Of a stretch of DNA of 29,496 nt, positions 15,852-23,278 are shown in pieces; the stretch's first letter is position 1; each line of letters starts with the position of its first letter. The DNA lies in assembly GCA_046302815.1 (NCBI GenBank), contig JBKCHO010000072.1, positions 1 to 29,496 on the forward strand. Direction: 5' to 3'. Made by a program: the position numbers and the translations under genes. The notes under the pieces are model-generated. The model made no database searches, was not told where the DNA came from, and saw nothing but the letters and a program-made list of their open reading frames with translations. This DNA is from JALRAP01 sp046302815. Lineage in GTDB: Bacteria > Bacteroidota > Bacteroidia > AKYH767-A > OLB10.

Positions 15852-16915
15852 AAGCAATAGAGTTGTTTGCAGGTGCTGGTGGACTTAGTCTTGGCTTGAA
15901 GCAGGCCGGTATCGATGTTGTTTTGGCAAATGAAATAGTAAAAGATTTTGCCACAACTTATTCAATTAACAACCCCCAAACCAAAGTAATAAACGATGAT
16001 ATACACAACATTGATTGGGAAAATGAAATTTCTACAATTGGCAATGTTGATCTCGTTTCAGGAGGCCCTCCTTGCCAAGGATTCTCAACTGTTGGATCGA
16101 AAAATGCAAAAGATCCGAGGAACAGCTTATTTTATGAGTATTTACGTTGTGTGTCAGTGGTTCGTCCGTCATTTGTGATTTTTGAAAATGTTGCTGGCTT
16201 TAAGAGGATGTATAACGGCAATGCCTATGCCGCATTATTGAATGAGTTGGATAGCTTAGGCTATAACACAACTTCATCTATACTTGAAGCCTCCAATTAT
16301 GGCTTACCACAACGACGACAAAGGACAATAGTAATAGGTTGGAAAAAAAGTTTGAGGCAAGTATCTCTTCCTTCTCCAACTCATTCGAAAAATGCTGAAT
16401 TGTTTGGATTGTCTTCTAAAATTTCAATTTGGGAAGCCATATCGGACTTACCTAAGCTCAAGGCAAATGATTCGTCAGATAGGTATGCAACCGAGCCCCA
16501 AAACGATTACCAAGCTTCTATTAGAAATGGCTGCCTAACCTTGACAGAGCACAATTCAACAAATTATGGTCAAAAAATGATAGAAATCCTAAGTCTCGTA
16601 CCGGAGGGTGGTAGTGTTGAGGATTTGCCTTCTCATCTCAGACCGAAATCGTATTTTAAAAACACATACGCTCGATTAATTCCAAATGAATGTTCACCGA
16701 CGATTACAAGGAATTTTGGAACTCCATCCTCCTCTCGATGTATCCACCCTTTTCAGAACCGCGCACTAAGTACTAGAGAGGGGGCAAGGTTGCAAGGTTT
16801 TCCTGATGACTATGTTTTTTTCGGAGGAAAGTGCTCTAAAAATCTTCAAATTGGCAACGCTGTTCCTCCACTATTCGGTAAAATTATTGCACTTGAAATT
16901 TTTAAAACATTATAA
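15848..16915 (+). CDS. DNA (cytosine-5)-methyltransferase of a type II restriction-modification system
   Basis: A 355-residue enzyme that transfers a methyl group from S-adenosylmethionine to C5 of cytosine in a specific DNA site, protecting the host from the partner nuclease. Motif I is ELFAGAGGLSLGL (5-17), motif IV GGPPCQGFS (72-80) with nucleophile C76, motif VI FENVAG (112-117), motif VIII YGLPQRRQR, motif IX within ALSTREGARLQGFPDDY, and motif X QIGNAVPP. The target-recognition region falls between motifs VIII and IX, about residues 185-280. All catalytic motifs are intact, so it should be active. It overlaps the nuclease gene by 4 bp in the order nuclease then methyltransferase, and shares the AT-rich composition of the upstream gene. 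Confidence 0.95.
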   Translation: MKAIELFAGAGGLSLGLKQAGIDVVLANEIVKDFATTYSINNPQTKVINDDIHNIDWENEISTIGNVDLVSGGPPCQGFSTVGSKNAKDPRNSLFYEYLRCVSVVRPSFVIFENVAGFKRMYNGNAYAALLNELDSLGYNTTSSILEASNYGLPQRRQRTIVIGWKKSLRQVSLPSPTHSKNAELFGLSSKISIWEAISDLPKLKANDSSDRYATEPQNDYQASIRNGCLTLTEHNSTNYGQKMIEILSLVPEGGSVEDLPSHLRPKSYFKNTYARLIPNECSPTITRNFGTPSSSRCIHPFQNRALSTREGARLQGFPDDYVFFGGKCSKNLQIGNAVPPLFGKIIALEIFKTL

Positions 16916-17075
16916 TATGCCAAGTATTGAATTCTGACATAGTAAAAGTTGTTGAGAATTTTTTACAACACCTTTGCCTAAAATAATTACCCTTGATGTT
17001 TTGTTTCTTAAAATAACAGTTTTACGTCTTTGTATAATTAAGCTGGTTTAAGCATAAATCTTTACTACATACGCA

Positions 17076-18212
17076 ATGACAAAAATACTTCTCCACACTT
17101 TCCTAATAATACTCACCTCCCTTACTTCCAATGCCCAAACAAACGGGTCGATTGTGCACAACGGGATCACTCGGAATTATATCGTGTATGTGCCATCGGC
17201 CTACCAGCCTGGAGATTCATGGCCTTTGGTATTTGTCCTGCATGGGTTCACCCAAACCGCTTCAGCCATCATGGGTGTTTCGGGATTCAATGCCGTCGCC
17301 GATACTGGAGAATTTATCGTGGCCTATCCTAATGGTGTGGGTAATGCATGGAATACCAACTCCGGACTAACTGGTGGGTCAACTGCTGATGACATCGGCT
17401 TTATTGCTGCACTTACAGATACTTTATACGTCTTATATAACATCGACACCAACCAGGTTTACAGTTGTGGCTTTTCTGCTGGAGGTTACATGAGCCATCG
17501 TCTGGCTTGTGAGTCGCCCAGATGCTATGCGGCCGTGGCCTCGGTGGCGGGTACCATGAGTGTTAACGCATTCAATGCTTGTGCCCCTTCCCGTGATATT
17601 TCCGTGATGCAGATACACGGTACATCCGATGCCATCGTGAGCTACAACGGAAGCGCACAAGGTGGAAAGTCGGTTGCTGATGTGATTGGTTTGTGGGTGG
17701 GAAACAACAGCTGTGCTACCACGCCCCAAACACAATTACTACCCGACATCAATACCCAAGACAACTCCACCGTGGAAAAAAGTGTGTATACTCCTTGCAG
17801 TACTGGAACAGAGGTGAATCTTTACAAAGTTATTGGAGGAGGACATCAATGGCCGGGCACAACTTCCACATTTGGCGGGCTAGGAGCTATCAACCGCGAT
17901 ATCAGCGCCAGCGCTGAGATTTGGAATTTCTTCCAAAGGTTTAGTTGTCCAATCCCATCTTCCATTTCGGAGTTGGATATGCGCGAACCTGATTTTGCCT
18001 TGGAGCGGGATTTATCTACAGGAGCTGTTACCGTAAGGTGCCACGGTGGTAGTAAATTTGAGATTTCCATGTATGATCTTTCTGGCAAGTTGATGATCCA
18101 GGAATCTGCTTTTGAATCATGGACCATCAGCGGCGGATCAACACCCCGAGGATTCTACTTGCTCAAGGCAGCATCGGGTGAAACGACGGCTACCTTCAAG
18201 GTTTGGTTTTGA
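17076..18212 (+). CDS. Secreted CE1/PHB-depolymerase-like esterase with variant T9SS C-terminal domain
   Basis: A 378-residue serine esterase of the LpqC/poly(3-hydroxybutyrate) depolymerase or feruloyl-esterase type. A signal peptide spans 1-20, before Q21. The oxyanion region is VLHGFTQTAS (54-63); the nucleophile is S134 in GFSAGG; the probable triad Asp is D185 in HGTSDAIVSY; and the His is H257 in GGGHQWPG. After about residue 295 a C-terminal domain of some 75 residues looks like a T9SS sorting domain (ISMYDLSGKLM and TPRGFYLLKA). It lacks the usual YPNP start, having LERDLSTGAVTV instead. Substrate could be a polyester, a feruloyl or acetyl ester on plant polysaccharide, or similar. 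It lies 160 bp after the methyltransferase with its own promoter region. Confidence 0.85.
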   Translation: MTKILLHTFLIILTSLTSNAQTNGSIVHNGITRNYIVYVPSAYQPGDSWPLVFVLHGFTQTASAIMGVSGFNAVADTGEFIVAYPNGVGNAWNTNSGLTGGSTADDIGFIAALTDTLYVLYNIDTNQVYSCGFSAGGYMSHRLACESPRCYAAVASVAGTMSVNAFNACAPSRDISVMQIHGTSDAIVSYNGSAQGGKSVADVIGLWVGNNSCATTPQTQLLPDINTQDNSTVEKSVYTPCSTGTEVNLYKVIGGGHQWPGTTSTFGGLGAINRDISASAEIWNFFQRFSCPIPSSISELDMREPDFALERDLSTGAVTVRCHGGSKFEISMYDLSGKLMIQESAFESWTISGGSTPRGFYLLKAASGETTATFKVWF

Positions 18213-18285
18213 ATTTTAGCTATTTTTCATAATTATAATATGGATTAACTTAACCATCAACTGATCATACCATTATTCTGATCTA

Positions 18286-18482
18286 ATGAAAAAAGTCTAC
18301 TCATAATTTTTACGATTTCTTCTTTATGCTACGCCTCATGCAATGGTTCAAATAGCGGAAAATGTACCGGAGAGCAAGATTGTTCCGCTTGCACCGACTG
18401 CTCCAGGTGCCAACATTGTAATGAAGTTGGAGGCATGTGTGGAGTTTGTAATGATGGGGAAGACACCAATTACGAACCTTAG
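18286..18482 (+). pseudogene. Cys-rich mini-lipoprotein with CxxC ladder, interrupted by a poly-A frameshift
   Basis: The ATG at 18286 is followed by six A residues, and its frame stops after six codons. In the frame beginning at 18294 the DNA reads SLLIIFTISSLCYASC, then a Cys-rich tail to the TAG at 18480-18482. Adding one A to the run (ATG AAA AAA AGT) joins the two frames into a 65-residue protein: a basic start, a hydrophobic core, a lipobox-like YASC with C19, then C27, C33, C36, C39, C42, C45, C52 and C55. Five of these form a CxxCxxCxxCxxC ladder, and the last two form CGVC. No in-frame ATG, GTG or TTG opens the tail frame on its own. Short envelope proteins ending in a GG-x-CGVC segment occur in Bacteroidota as I recall them. 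It may be a decayed gene, a slippage-controlled gene, or a sequencing error. Confidence 0.6.
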
Positions 18483-18531
18483 TGCAAATACACAACAGGG
18501 CTATAGCCAAAGCAAATAACAGTAGAATACA

Positions 18532-19002
18532 ATGAAACCCAACGGCTCAACAGTTGACGAAATCCTATCCAATCATCCACCCGATCGGTTGGAGCCTTTT
18601 AACAAACTGCATCAGATAATCGTCAAGAACCTGCCCAAAGGATTCGAACCTGCCATAAGCTATGGTGGTTTGGGATATGTAATTCCTCATAAAATCTACC
18701 CAGCTGGCTATCACTGCAAGCCTTCCGAGCCGCTACCTTTTGCAGGGATCGCTTCCCAGAAAGGCTCCATCAACTTTTACCATATGGGCATTTATGCCGA
18801 TCCCGAGCTATTGGATTGGTTCGTTAGCGAATATCCCAAGCATTGCAAACAAAAACTGGACATGGGGAAGAGTTGTGTGCGATTCAAGAAAATGGACGAT
18901 ATCCCCTATAAGCTCATCGGTCAGCTCATGAAAAGGATGAGCGCCAAGCAATGGATTGACATGTATGAGGAAAAATATCTTCCCAAACCCAAGAAGAAAT
19001 AG
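18532..19002 (+). CDS. DUF1801 (YdhG-like) domain protein
   Basis: A 156-residue cytosolic protein of the DUF1801 family. Typical features are the N-terminal helical part VDEILSNHPPDRLEPFNKLHQIIVKNLPKGFEPAISYGGLGYVIP, then a strand region with PFAGIASQKGSINFYHMGIY, and a C-terminal part with LDMGKSCVRFKKMDDIPYKLIGQLM. This matches the family's pattern of binding-type beta sheet and helices; the biochemical role of DUF1801 proteins is not established. It has a Lys-rich C-terminus (KPKKK). It stands alone, between the Cys-rich lipoprotein remnant and a small membrane peptide. Confidence 0.85.
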   Translation: MKPNGSTVDEILSNHPPDRLEPFNKLHQIIVKNLPKGFEPAISYGGLGYVIPHKIYPAGYHCKPSEPLPFAGIASQKGSINFYHMGIYADPELLDWFVSEYPKHCKQKLDMGKSCVRFKKMDDIPYKLIGQLMKRMSAKQWIDMYEEKYLPKPKKK

Positions 19003-19028
19003 TGATTCCCTTATGACCTCAAGAGCTC

Positions 19029-19059
19029 TTTGTTTATTTGGTATACTCTTGTAATTTAG
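19029..19059 (+). promoter_or_regulatory. Bacteroidota-type promoter for the glycine-zipper gene
   Basis: TTTG at 19029-19032 is followed after exactly 19 bp by TAATTTAG at 19052-19059. The Bacteroidota consensus is TTTG-N19-TANNTTTG, so nine of ten defined positions match. The start codon at 19091 would leave a leader of about 25 bases. Confidence 0.5.
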
Positions 19060-19090
19060 ATGTAATTAAAGAACCCTAAATAACAAAATC

Positions 19091-19276
19091 ATGGAACAAC
19101 AGCCGTCGAATAAAAAAAGCATTCAATACTATGTATTGCTTGGTCTGGCTATTGGCGTATCATCTGGCATTGGACTTGGCGTGATATTGGACAATCATGG
19201 ATTTGGGGTGGGTATTGGGACCGGACTTGGTGCCGCAATAGGTGCGGTTATTGGCAACAAGAAAACCAAGGCTTGA
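19091..19276 (+). CDS. Small glycine-zipper membrane protein
   Basis: A 61-residue peptide with a short polar N-terminus (MEQQPSNKKS). Two hydrophobic stretches with small residues at regular spacing follow: YVLLGLAIGVSSGIGLGVIL at about 13-32, and GVGIGTGLGAAIGAVIG at about 40-56. It ends NKKTKA. The GxxxG/GxxxA spacing is a glycine zipper, which packs helices in membranes. No function can be assigned. Its own well-formed promoter and clean start support a real gene despite its size. Confidence 0.7.
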   Translation: MEQQPSNKKSIQYYVLLGLAIGVSSGIGLGVILDNHGFGVGIGTGLGAAIGAVIGNKKTKA

Positions 19277-19337
19277 TGCCCCTCAGTGATATCTTTTAAA
19301 AATGTTGCCTTAAATTAGGTAATAGAATGCTATTGTA

Positions 19338-20117
19338 TCAACGCTGCTTTCGGATGAATGCAATGGCTTCATCATTAAAAATATCAGGCCGTTCGATGTT
19401 CACCACATGTCCACATTGCGGAATTACAAAAAGAGTGGAGGAGCTGTGGTCTTTCACGAGTTTCGTTATAGATGGCAAAAACATATAATCTTCTTCACCC
19501 ATAATGTACAAAGTTGGAATTCCCAAGTCGCGGATTCTAAACAGCGCGAGCAAAGGATTGATGCCAGCCAACAGCCGGCACCATTTTTCAAATTCCTTTT
19601 GATACAGTTTTTTTGCTTCTTGAATAAATAGCAACCTAGATTCTCGATGTTTTTTTCTGGGCATGATGACAAAAGCCAGGAAGCGATATAAAGTCATGTA
19701 AGGAATGATGGTATGAATACCGAGGCCCAAGCGCATCAACACTTGTCCACGGAAATTCAACTTCATCACAGCGCCACCCATAATCATACTCAAAGTTCGT
19801 TCGGGGTATCGCTCACTTAACTCCCGAATGATGATAGTGCCAAGTGATATACCGATGTAATGTGTTTTTTGTATACTCAAATGATCAAGAACTTGGATTA
19901 TATCATCGCCTATGGCTTGAAATGTGTATCGCTGCTTATGATCCAATTCAGGCTTCCTAGAACCACCATGGCCTCGCAAATCCACCAATAAAAGATTGAA
20001 ATGCTTTCTAAACTCTCGCAACTGCTTGAACCAGATGTTGCTGCTTCCACCGGCACCATGCACAAAAGTGACCCAATCGGCCTTGGGATCAATAACATGG
20101 GTGTTGAAATGAAGCAT
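19338..20117 (-). CDS. Alpha/beta-hydrolase fold protein
   Basis: A 259-residue protein with the full hydrolase signature. The oxyanion-loop region is FVHGAGGSSNIW (18-29), the nucleophile elbow GISLG has S91, the acid is probably D210 in MGEEDYMF, and the His is H237 in CGHVVNIERP. Between strand 6 and the acid lies an unusually basic, hydrophobic cap (about 120-190, with MPRKKHRESR), which may sit at a membrane surface. There is no signal peptide. It resembles esterases and C-C hydrolases of the MhpC/BioH superfamily; the substrate is unknown. It is divergent from the metallophosphoesterase gene across a 186-bp spacer. Confidence 0.88.
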   Translation of the reverse strand: MLHFNTHVIDPKADWVTFVHGAGGSSNIWFKQLREFRKHFNLLLVDLRGHGGSRKPELDHKQRYTFQAIGDDIIQVLDHLSIQKTHYIGISLGTIIIRELSERYPERTLSMIMGGAVMKLNFRGQVLMRLGLGIHTIIPYMTLYRFLAFVIMPRKKHRESRLLFIQEAKKLYQKEFEKWCRLLAGINPLLALFRIRDLGIPTLYIMGEEDYMFLPSITKLVKDHSSSTLFVIPQCGHVVNIERPDIFNDEAIAFIRKQR

Positions 20118-20285
20118 TTGGATGGAAAGGTACCTATAATGTCAGGTAAGTAAACGATTTGAGCCAACCTTTTATGAAACGATTTCATGAATCGCCTACC
20201 CAAACCTTATTTGCCTTTGAAACTCAAAAACAACTTCTTTCTGTTATTGTTTACTGATATCGATAATATGGGTGGTATTCTCCCC

Positions 20286-20293
20286 TAAATTTG
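20286..20293 (+). promoter_or_regulatory. Perfect -7 element (TAAATTTG) before the metallophosphoesterase gene
   Basis: TAAATTTG matches the Bacteroidota -7 consensus TANNTTTG at every defined position and ends 10 bp before the start codon at 20304. A TTTG -33 box is not visible at 19 bp, so the assignment is only partial. Use of this element would give a nearly leaderless transcript. Confidence 0.35.
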
Positions 20294-20303
20294 TTCTTAA
20301 ACC

Positions 20304-21551
20304 ATGCTTCGTTTCATACTTCCTGTCACTTTTTGGTTTCTATTGGATCTGTATGCCTTTTTGGGTTTGCGTACCATTACATCCAAGTGGTCCCCTGTTG
20401 CAGCCAATGCTGCTCAAATAATCTATTGGGGAGTTGATTTGCTGATCCTAGCTGCCATAATTTATTATGGCTACATGGGCAAATTTGAACTAGGTCCAAG
20501 CAAGCAGGTGGACTGGTTGATGAGTATGCTTATCATTTCAATAGTCCCTAAGCTGGTAATTGTTTCCGTGCTCGGGATGGAGGATATGGCCAGAGGTGTA
20601 ACAGGATTGTTCGCGTTCGCACAAAAGCTCTTTGGCTTTTCAGAAACGAAGGATTTCATACCTGAGCGCCGCACATTCATCAGTCAATTGGCTTTCGGAA
20701 TCGCAGCTGTTCCTTTTCTTGGGTTGCTTTATGGTTCCATTAAAGGTAAATACGATTATAGAGTTCATCGGGTGAAACTCAAATTCAAGGATCTGCCTGA
20801 GGCTTTTGATGGTTTCAGGATTACCCAGTTATCCGATATCCATTGTGGGAGCCTCGACGACAAAAGTGCTGTGATGCGTGGAATTGAAATGGCCAATGCG
20901 CAGAATGGCGATCTGGTTGTATTCACAGGCGATTTTGTAAACAATCGCGCTGATGAGTTGGATGAATGGATAGAGCACTTTGGTTTGTTGAAAGCGCGAT
21001 TCGGCAAATACTCAGTCTTAGGCAATCATGACTATGGCGATTATGTAAAATGGCCAACAATGGATGCCAAGGCTCAAAACATGGATAAGTTGCTGCGTAA
21101 CCAAAACAAGATGGGATTCGAAATTTTGCTCAACAGCCACACTCGCATACATAAAGATGGTCAGTCTATCGTCCTTGCCGGAGTCGAAAACTGGGGCAGT
21201 CGTCGGGGTTTCGCAAAATACGGCGACCTACCCAAAGCTTTGGAAGGGGTTAGTAGCAATGAGTTCACCATATTGTTATCACATGATCCCTCGCATTGGG
21301 AAGAGGAGACTTTATCTCATGAAAAAAATATTCACCTGACCTTATCTGGTCACACACATGGAATGCAATTCGGTGTTGAGATTCCAGGTATCAAATGGAG
21401 TCCGTCCAAATACATCTATCCTCGATGGGCCGGTTTGTATGCTGAAAACAACCGCCATTTATATGTAAATCGTGGGTTTGGGTTTATTGGTTATCCGGGA
21501 AGGGTAGGAATCCTACCTGAAATTACTATAATTGAGTTGCAGCGCGCTTAA
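20304..21551 (+). CDS. Membrane-anchored metallophosphoesterase (YkuE/YaeI-like)
   Basis: A 415-residue protein with three hydrophobic segments in the N-terminal 100 residues (about 3-22, 37-58 and 70-92), a fourth near 127-145, and then a calcineurin-type phosphoesterase domain. Metal-binding motifs are QLSDIHCG (D178, H180), FTGDFVNN (D210), LGNHDYGD (N241, H242), a LSHDPSHW motif, and LSGHTHGMQFG near the C-terminus. This is the complete di-metal set. Related proteins include YkuE- and YaeI-type enzymes and UDP-2,3-diacylglucosamine hydrolase-like enzymes; the substrate is unclear, but the anchor suggests a lipid or envelope phosphoester. It appears to be a single-gene unit. Confidence 0.9.
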   Translation: MLRFILPVTFWFLLDLYAFLGLRTITSKWSPVAANAAQIIYWGVDLLILAAIIYYGYMGKFELGPSKQVDWLMSMLIISIVPKLVIVSVLGMEDMARGVTGLFAFAQKLFGFSETKDFIPERRTFISQLAFGIAAVPFLGLLYGSIKGKYDYRVHRVKLKFKDLPEAFDGFRITQLSDIHCGSLDDKSAVMRGIEMANAQNGDLVVFTGDFVNNRADELDEWIEHFGLLKARFGKYSVLGNHDYGDYVKWPTMDAKAQNMDKLLRNQNKMGFEILLNSHTRIHKDGQSIVLAGVENWGSRRGFAKYGDLPKALEGVSSNEFTILLSHDPSHWEEETLSHEKNIHLTLSGHTHGMQFGVEIPGIKWSPSKYIYPRWAGLYAENNRHLYVNRGFGFIGYPGRVGILPEITIIELQRA

Positions 21552-21606
21552 TCAGACATACACCTAACTTTTTAATTTTCAATTTAGACCATCGGCAATC
21601 TTCATT

Positions 21607-21637
21607 GTTGTGGATGTCAGGCACTTTCATTAATTTG
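21607..21637 (+). promoter_or_regulatory. Possible promoter for the WG-repeat/TPR gene pair
   Basis: GTTG at 21607-21610 and TTAATTTG at 21630-21637 are separated by 19 bp, matching eight of the ten defined positions of TTTG-N19-TANNTTTG. The predicted transcript start would lie about 40 bp before the ATG at 21686. Confidence 0.35.
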
Positions 21638-21685
21638 GTGCTCCCAATCTAAATGATTCTTAACCTTTTAATGAATTTCATTAAC

Positions 21686-23278
21686 ATGAAAAAGATTTTA
21701 CAACAACTGATCTTTCTAATTGTAGTCATCTTCATTGGTTCCTGTGGTGGCTCCTCAAGTCGTGTTCCTATTGTTGATTTGATACCCGTCAAAACAGGGA
21801 AAGATTACCAGTACATCAACTGTGATGGTAAAATAATCATCAACCCACAGTTCAGTGCGGCAACTGTTTTTAGAGATGGCTTGGCATTGGTGAAAACCAA
21901 TGGAGACGAACCGATGTGGGGCTACATTGACAAGGATGGGAAATATGCCATTGCTCCCAATTATAAGCAAGCTACCGTTTTCAGTGATAACTTGGCATGG
22001 GTTGTTACAGAAAACGGAGCGCCAACAGCTATCAACAATCGGGGAGAAATAAAAATCACTTTGCAAAATGCTGAATCGGTCAAATTATTTCATGAGGGAC
22101 TAGCCGCATTCAGCGTCATTGATAGCGCTGGTACCAGTTGGGGATTTGTAGACGCTACTGGTAAAGTAGTCATCAATCCCCAGTTCTCAAGCACGGGAAA
22201 TTTTTCCAATGGAAAATGTGCTGTTGAAAATGCCGAGGGGCAATGGGGCTACATTGATAATACAGGTCGAATCATCATCAATTATCAATTCGACAAGACA
22301 AAGGAATTCCGGAATGGGAAAGCGGTGGTATATTCTGGAGACAAAGCGGGTGTGATCGATGAAGCGGGAAAGTATATCATCAACCCCCAATTCGATGAAA
22401 TGTTGCCTGATGGAAATAATTTTGTCATCGAACAAGGGAAAAATTTTGGTTGGTGTGATAGTGATGGTAAAATCATCATCAATCCACAGTTTGCTCAGGC
22501 GTTTCCTTTTAATGGCAACGACTTGGCCGCTGTCTTGTCAGGATCAAACTGGGGCTTCATCGACAAAGAAGGCAAGTTTGTTATTAATCCTCAATTCACA
22601 TGGGCATTTCCATTTAATGGGCCTGTTGCACTAGTTATGAGTGGACTAGAGCTAGGTTTTATCGATAGGCAAGGAAAATATGTGATAAACCCTCAATATG
22701 ATGGGGTTTCAGCAGATTTTATTTCCCATGTCATTAATGCACGGGCCGAATATGAATCGGTTAAGACGGATTTTTTCAATTTGGCTTCCATTGTCAATAG
22801 AATTAATTTGAATAATCCGGAGGGAATATCAATAGGCAGTCCGCTTTCGGATGTATTGACGAGACTACGAATCGACGAGGATAAATTCAGTAAATACTCT
22901 TCGGAGCACACATTGGTTTCCAATCAGAAAATTACCAACGACGCTTCCGTCAGCTTTGAGGTGCGAGCTCGTGCCTACACGGAGATTCCCGATGGTTGGT
23001 ATTCCAAAAAGGTCTTCAATCCGAATGCCGTTATCGAAGGATTCTCGTATACCATAAGACTTTCCGGTAAGGGTTATGGAAAAGACGAAGAGGTCGTATC
23101 AGCCATTGAAGGAGCTCTAGCGGGATATACTCGGATTGGTGATCTTGAGGATGAGAACGACAGGACTTATGCCAACAATAAACAGGAGGTCAGAATCGTC
23201 AACTACCGATCCCAGATTTCAATAGTCGTTAAGTCCATAGAGGATGAATCAGTTCAAATAGAATCCTATGCCAACTAA
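21686..23278 (+). CDS. WG-repeat lipoprotein
   Basis: A 530-residue protein. The ATG at 21686 (MKKILQQLIF) is preferred to 21653 because it gives a clean lipoprotein signal peptide ending in IGSC, with C20 as the lipidated residue. Residues about 40-345 hold nine WG-type repeats of roughly 35-45 residues (for example WGYIDKDGKYAIAPNY at 78-93, WGFVDATGKVVINPQF at 152-167, WGFIDKEGKFVINPQF at 289-304); one, at about 113-128, is degenerate. The final 170 residues form a separate domain I do not recognise, with mixed polar strands. WG repeats are thought to mediate binding, and no enzyme function is implied. The stop overlaps the next gene by 11 bp, so the two proteins are probably made together. 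Confidence 0.85.
   Translation: MKKILQQLIFLIVVIFIGSCGGSSSRVPIVDLIPVKTGKDYQYINCDGKIIINPQFSAATVFRDGLALVKTNGDEPMWGYIDKDGKYAIAPNYKQATVFSDNLAWVVTENGAPTAINNRGEIKITLQNAESVKLFHEGLAAFSVIDSAGTSWGFVDATGKVVINPQFSSTGNFSNGKCAVENAEGQWGYIDNTGRIIINYQFDKTKEFRNGKAVVYSGDKAGVIDEAGKYIINPQFDEMLPDGNNFVIEQGKNFGWCDSDGKIIINPQFAQAFPFNGNDLAAVLSGSNWGFIDKEGKFVINPQFTWAFPFNGPVALVMSGLELGFIDRQGKYVINPQYDGVSADFISHVINARAEYESVKTDFFNLASIVNRINLNNPEGISIGSPLSDVLTRLRIDEDKFSKYSSEHTLVSNQKITNDASVSFEVRARAYTEIPDGWYSKKVFNPNAVIEGFSYTIRLSGKGYGKDEEVVSAIEGALAGYTRIGDLEDENDRTYANNKQEVRIVNYRSQISIVVKSIEDESVQIESYAN

Noticed and set aside
16942..16966. GTAAAA/TTTTAC inverted repeat after the methyltransferase gene, considered as a terminator
   Set aside because: The stem is only A/T-rich, has competing pairings and no following T-tract, so it is too weak to call.
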